Shown here one piece after another: positions 59,509-64,000 of a stretch of 64,000 nt of DNA (positions are counted from its first letter, which is position 1; every line of letters begins with the position of its first letter). The stretch lies in NCBI GenBank assembly GCA_022578965.1, contig MU400507.1, positions 682,001 through 746,000 of the forward strand. Reading direction: 5' to 3'. Made by a program: the position numbers and the translations under genes. Source of the stretch: Xylaria sp. FL1777 (lineage: Eukaryota > Ascomycota > Sordariomycetes > Xylariales > Xylariaceae). A model generated the notes under the pieces. That model was not told the origin of the DNA. It ran no database searches and worked only from the letters and a program-made list of their open reading frames with translations.

Positions 59509-62283
59509 ATGGCGCTTTTACAATATCGGAACATCGTCAACTACGAGGAGCAGCAAAGTGCGAGCCTGTTTCTTTATTTACTTGCTGTACTTGTTGTTCC
59601 GTAACTAACAACATACTCTTACAGAGGCATTTGAGAACTTCCTGGAGAAGTTCAAGACATCGCCCGAGCAGAGCTTGACGCATGCTATTGGCCAGATCAA
59701 CATCGATGAGGATGATTTAAGCGACGAATATGACTTCATGGACGAGGATGACGAGGCGCACGAGCAACGCCGGAGGGAAAAGGCTGCCTCGAGGCAACCG
59801 AGACACAAGTACACCGATATGATGCAGAAACTCGCCGATCGGTCAATTGACGAGGTCCTAGTTGAATTAGACGATCTGGTCACTGCAAGTCTCTTACTTC
59901 TCGCTGCCAACTGCTTTCCGCTAACGAGGGATCAAGTATGAAAATGACACGAGTGAGGGGCTCAAGCTGGTCGAGTCTATCGAAGCCAACACGAAACATT
60001 ACGTCGAGATTGTATCGAGGGCTATCGACAATAAGATGCCTGCGCCCACCACTGGTGTCACGTACGGAACGGCCCGCAGCACTCTCCCTTTCGACACTTA
60101 CTGACCACGGATTTCAGGTTCAAAGACGATGTTCTAGATGTTATCATGGAGCGAAGACAAGCCCGGAATCGCGATCTTCTGGAGGCCGCTGCTAACAGCA
60201 ACGACCCCGAGCTGGCTGAGAATACCTTTCCTGCGCAACTTACTCGCCGTTATACTCTCGTTTTTAAACCAAGAACATCAGATGGAGACAAGCCAATAAA
60301 GGCTCTCGCTGTGCGACAAGTAAGGGGCGAGCATCTTGGCCACCTCATCACTGTGCGAGGCATTGCCACCCGAGTATCAGATGTCAAGCCAATGGTCCAG
60401 GTCGGCGCATACACCTGCGATCGTTGCGGCTGCGAAATCTTCCAGCCAGTCAGCGACAAGCAATATGCGCCTCTAACGAACTGTCCGTCAGAGCAATGCA
60501 AAGCCAACCAGTCAAAGGGCCAACTCTTCCAGTCCTCTCGTGCCTCCAAGTTTCTGCCCTTTCAAGAGGTCAAGATTCAGGAGATGGCAGAACAGGTGCC
60601 TATTGGCCAAATTCCCCGAACTCTAACCATCATGTGCTATGGTAGTGCGGTACGAAAAGTCAACCCCGGTGATGTTGTGGATATCTCTGGCGTCTTCTTA
60701 CCAACGCCATATACTGGCTTCAAGGCAATGCGAGCTGGATTATTAACAGACACCTACTTAGAAGCTCACTACATCGTACAACACAAGAAGGCCTATGACG
60801 AAATGATCATTGATGAGAAGCTTTTACGGCGCATCAGCGCTTTTAGTCAATCAGGCGCCGTATATGAAATGTTAGCGAAGTCTATTGCCCCGGAAATCTA
60901 TGGACATCTTGACGTCAAGAAAGCATTGTTGCTTCTCCTTGTTGGTGGTGTCACTAAAGCGATGGGTGACGGTATGCGCATTCGTGGCGATATCAATATT
61001 TGTTTGATGGGTGACCCTGGTGTCGCCAAGTCTCAGCTACTCAAGTATATCTCTAAGGTCGCGCCTCGTGGTGTCTACACCTCCGGTCGTGGATCTAGCG
61101 GTGTCGGTCTCACAGCAGCTGTTATGCGTGATCCTGTCACAGACGAGATGGTCTTGGAAGGAGGTGCTCTGGTATTGGCCGACAACGGTATCTGCTGCAT
61201 TGATGAGTTCGACAAGATGGACGACAACGACAGGACAGCTATCCATGAAGTAATGGAACAACAAACAATATCCATTTCCAAGGCAGGCATTTCAACTACC
61301 CTGAACGCGAGGACATCAATCCTGGCTGCCGCCAACCCTATCTACGGCCGCTACAACCCGCGCATATCACCTGTAGAGAACATCAACCTCCCTGCTGCCC
61401 TTCTTTCTCGTTTCGATATCTTGTTCCTACTTCTTGATACCCCTACCCGCGAGAGTGACGCCCAGCTCGCCAAGCACGTAGCCTACGTGCACATGCACAA
61501 CAAACACCCAGATCTATACGCCACAAGCGCAAACGGGGGCGTCGCAGCGGCAGCCAGTGTTGTATTTACACCACACGAAGTTCGCGCCTACGTTGCACAA
61601 GCACGCACCTATCGTCCGACGGTTCCCGAGTCCGTAACAGAGTACTTAACAAAGACATACGTCCGGCTGCGCGACGCCCAACGTCGCGCCGAGAAGAGGA
61701 ACAAACAGTTCAGCCACACTACACCTCGTACCCTCTTGGGTGTCGTGCGTCTCGCCCAGGCGCTGGCTCGCCTACGGTTCGCCAACGAGGTCTCCCAAGA
61801 CGACGTGGACGAGGCACTGCGCCTCGTCGAGTCCTCAAAGGAGAGTCTAGCCGCCCACGAGGGCGCAGGCGGCCGCCGGACGCTCAACGCCGCGAGCAGG
61901 ATCTATAACCTCGTCAAGGCGCTCGCTGACAGCGGGGCATGTCGTGCGGCCGACGATGACGAAGACGACGAGGAAGGCACCGTCGAGCTTAGCATGCGCA
62001 AGGTTCGGGAGCGCGTCCTGGCCAAGGGCTTCACGGAGGATCAGTGGCTGAGCGCGTTGGAGGAGTACACCAGTCTAGATGTGAGTTTCACGCGTTCCCC
62101 TCTTCATCAATCTGTTTCATATACATCCTATATATTTTCTTACACTTTACACCCTTCATGTCAACTGGAAATGGAATGATCATCAGCTAATCCTGTTGGA
62201 AATAGGTCTGGCAAACAGCCGGCAACGGCAGCAGGCTCGTATTCATCACAGCCAACGACGGCGCGGGAGACGACGACGAGTAG
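59509..62283 (+). CDS. DNA replication licensing factor MCM7
   Basis: Five exons: 59509-59557, 59625-59884, 59937-60061, 60118-62080, 62206-62283, total 2475 nt, 824 aa. The N-terminus has the acidic [13 protein letters not shown] segment ([20 protein letters not shown]). Then come the zinc-binding CDRCGC and CPSEQC pairs, Walker [15 protein letters not shown], the Walker B region CCIDEFDKM and the arginine finger [11 protein letters not shown], with a C-terminal winged-helix segment ending [16 protein letters not shown]. Intron 2 probably uses a GC donor (GTCACT/gcaagt), giving DDLVTYEND; a GT donor six bases upstream would also keep frame. MCM7 is one of six subunits of the replicative helicase. 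Confidence 0.92.
59885..59936 (+). other. Probable GC-AG intron in MCM7
   Basis: The donor ACT/gcaagt is a strong match to the GC-class consensus, gctaac is the branch site and atcaag is the acceptor. A weaker GT donor (CTG/gtcact) starts at 59879 and would delete two residues without changing frame. Confidence 0.6.
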
Positions 62284-62850
62284 CACTGCTAATAACGCAA
62301 CTCGATCATGAAAAGCCATTCCCCCCTTTCCTGGTCCTGTCATCAGGCACTTCAATACCGGCGTTTCGGTAGGCTTGGGTTCGTACTTTGTTCACGAAAT
62401 GTGGAGTCGTGTGATTCGCGCAAAGGGGTGAGAGGATTATCAGCGTAGAAATTACATTCTAGAGTCGAAGATTACGCGTGCTCACGTTGGCTTCGGTATT
62501 CGCCAGTCTAGGTAAATACCACAAGACCTGATGAAGAGAGATAATAATAAAAAACAATGCAAACATTCTTTCCATGATCAACCCTATATGCCCATTGATT
62601 TAATTATACTTTATCTCGGTTCTTAGATAGATATCACATGATGAGGACGTTGAGTCTTAAAAACCCGGGGTCAGTAAGTAGTACCAGTAGTACAAGAGTA
62701 GTTGTAGATAACGTCTAGCTTCTGATACGGTGGTATTCTATAATATACAATATGCAGTGATACAGCAGCTATCAGCTTACAAACCGGCTCTTATATACAG
62801 CAGCACCAGCATATTTTTTTCTTCTCGTCGAACTAGCTCATTTATCATCA
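62284..62850. other. Intergenic region between convergent genes
   Basis: A 567-bp spacer between the MCM7 and DAP3 stop codons. No gene, RNA or repeat is recognised. Confidence 0.4.
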
Positions 62851-64000
62851 TTATGTCGTTTCCCGCAGGTCGTGGAACGCAACGCGCTCCATCTCGGCTA
62901 CTATGCCGCCACCAGCCAGAGTCCACTTCTCACTGACGCTCTTCTCGTCAATGCGCGAGCGCAGAATGCCACTAGCCGCCCAGTATTCCATGAGCGCGCG
63001 GGCGTCTGTCTTCGAGAGGCCTTGGACATCCAACACTTTGACGCCCCTTAGAGAGTCGAAGACTCGCTCGTCATACTTGCTGAAGAAAGGGTCCCGCTTC
63101 GGGATTGTTTCACCCTTCTGCACGGCTGCCGCTTGGGCGATGGCCATCTCCATAGAGGGGATTATGGGCGCGTTACCCTTCGACGTTACGCCAAGGATGA
63201 CAGCACCGTTTGGAAAGCTCGTCTTGCCACCTAAAGCATCGGCAAACATGCGCACAAGGGCTAAGTCGTGACTATGAATCAGCTCAAAGGCGGGAGACCG
63301 GTACTTGCTAATACGCATGATGTGTGCGAGGCCGTCGAGAGAGAATAGGATCGGGGGTCGCTCAGGAAGGAGTAGCTCTTTCCAGAAGGACTGGAAGACA
63401 GGCCAGGCGAAGTCGGGTTCTTTAGTTGCATTAAGGAGACTGGCTAGCGTCATGTTACGTGTTACCGAGATAGGCAGATGCAGATGGTCCAGATGGACCT
63501 TATGTTGTGACAGAATTTGATGATGTGCCTGATAAATAGCCTGCATCAGCTTTACAACATAGACAGGCTGTGAAAACATGTCCGAGTTCTGTATCGTAGA
63601 GTATTCAGTCGCCGCGGTTGTTAACTCCTGCCCTGTAAAGTAACGACATCAACCCCTGCATTATCCATGATCAGTCATACAGAATATTCCTTACCTTCAG
63701 GTATGTTGATGACAATCCATTTGTTCAAAAGTCCGGTGGCTATGGCTTGAAGACCGAGTATGCTCTTTCCCGACCCCCTATTTCCGGTAATAACCACTCT
63801 GAGCGTCTTCTTCTTCTCGATAGCGTCCGTCATCCGCTTCGTCAAGTCGACCGTCTCCTTGCGAACAAGCATGTGCGGGTGCCGGAACAAGCTCCAGTTC
63901 TGGCTGGACTTGAAAGCCTCACAGGTCCTCAGCTGGTCGATAAGCTCGGGGGGTATGCCGAAGATCTTGCCAGCCGAATCGGGATTCGCAGCATTTTCAG
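62851..64000 (-). CDS. Mitochondrial ribosomal small-subunit protein DAP3/Rsm23 (partial)
   Basis: The gene runs off the right edge, so its N-terminus is missing. The visible upstream exon (from 64000 to about 63702) encodes GIPPELIDQLRTCEAF and the P-loop GNRGSGKSILGLQAI, ending INIPEG; a GTAAGG...TTTACAG intron joins it to QELTTAATEYSTIQN. The last exon continues with PVFQSFWKELLL, LFSLDGLAHIMRISKYR, and the C-terminal ALMEYWAASGILR and stops at 62851-62853. This is the DAP3/mS29 GTP-binding protein of the mitochondrial small ribosomal subunit. The P-loop is intact. Confidence 0.88.

Overview
This window is nuclear DNA of a filamentous ascomycete (Pezizomycotina, most likely Sordariomycetes-like). 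The evidence is short introns with GTRNGT donors and CTAAC/CTGAC branch sites, single-gene transcription units on both strands, typical fungal orthologues, and one very AT-rich block (about 1-2640) of the kind left by repeat-induced point mutation (RIP). Species cannot be assigned from the sequence alone. No tRNA, rRNA, CRISPR array, insertion sequence or secondary-metabolite cluster was recognised.

Layout. 1-2640 is an AT-rich, gene-free block holding one large foldback (inverted-repeat) element at about 761-1243. 2640-3500 is a transition zone with possible degenerate retroelement sequence. 3529-4878 (+) is an ankyrin-type protein that may be lineage-specific. On the minus strand follow a nine-exon atypical protein kinase (5109-7600), an 11-exon HAK/KUP potassium transporter (8164-11451), a branched-chain aminotransferase-like enzyme (13328-14754), a Tps3/Tsl1-type trehalose synthase regulatory subunit (15587-18596) and the ribosome-assembly WD40 protein Rsa4/Notchless (20052-22726). 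MSH4 (23299-26323, +) is divergent from Rsa4. Next come an SDR oxidoreductase (27411-28328, -), a GH43 glycosidase with an alternative membrane-anchored N-terminus (28891-30681, -), a type II membrane O-fucosyltransferase-like protein (32423-33883, +), a CSC1/DUF221 cation channel (34101-36897, -), intronless MSH3 (37477-40878, +), a U1-like zinc-finger protein of unknown role (41969-43917, -), UBA3 (45648-47047, -), TEL2 (47908-51017, +), a POD6/NAK1-type STE20 kinase (51550-53832, -), PEX1 (55234-58997, -), MCM7 (59509-62283, +) and the mitoribosomal GTPase DAP3/Rsm23 (62851 to beyond the right edge, -).

Most genes are conserved housekeeping functions: mismatch and meiotic recombination (MSH3, MSH4), replication licensing (MCM7), PIKK stability (TEL2), neddylation (UBA3), peroxisome import (PEX1) and ribosome assembly (Rsa4, DAP3). 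They are not an operon-like system. Gene models were built by hand by matching splice phases; for several genes (BCAT, Tps3, TEL2, MCM7, PEX1, CSC1 and the first kinase) the exon lengths sum to an exact multiple of three.

The most unusual observations are the foldback element and base-context bias in the AT-rich block, two probable GC-AG introns (TEL2 and MCM7), a 23-nt first coding exon in the trehalose subunit, and the two in-frame N-termini of the GH43 enzyme. I found no convincing undescribed multi-gene system.
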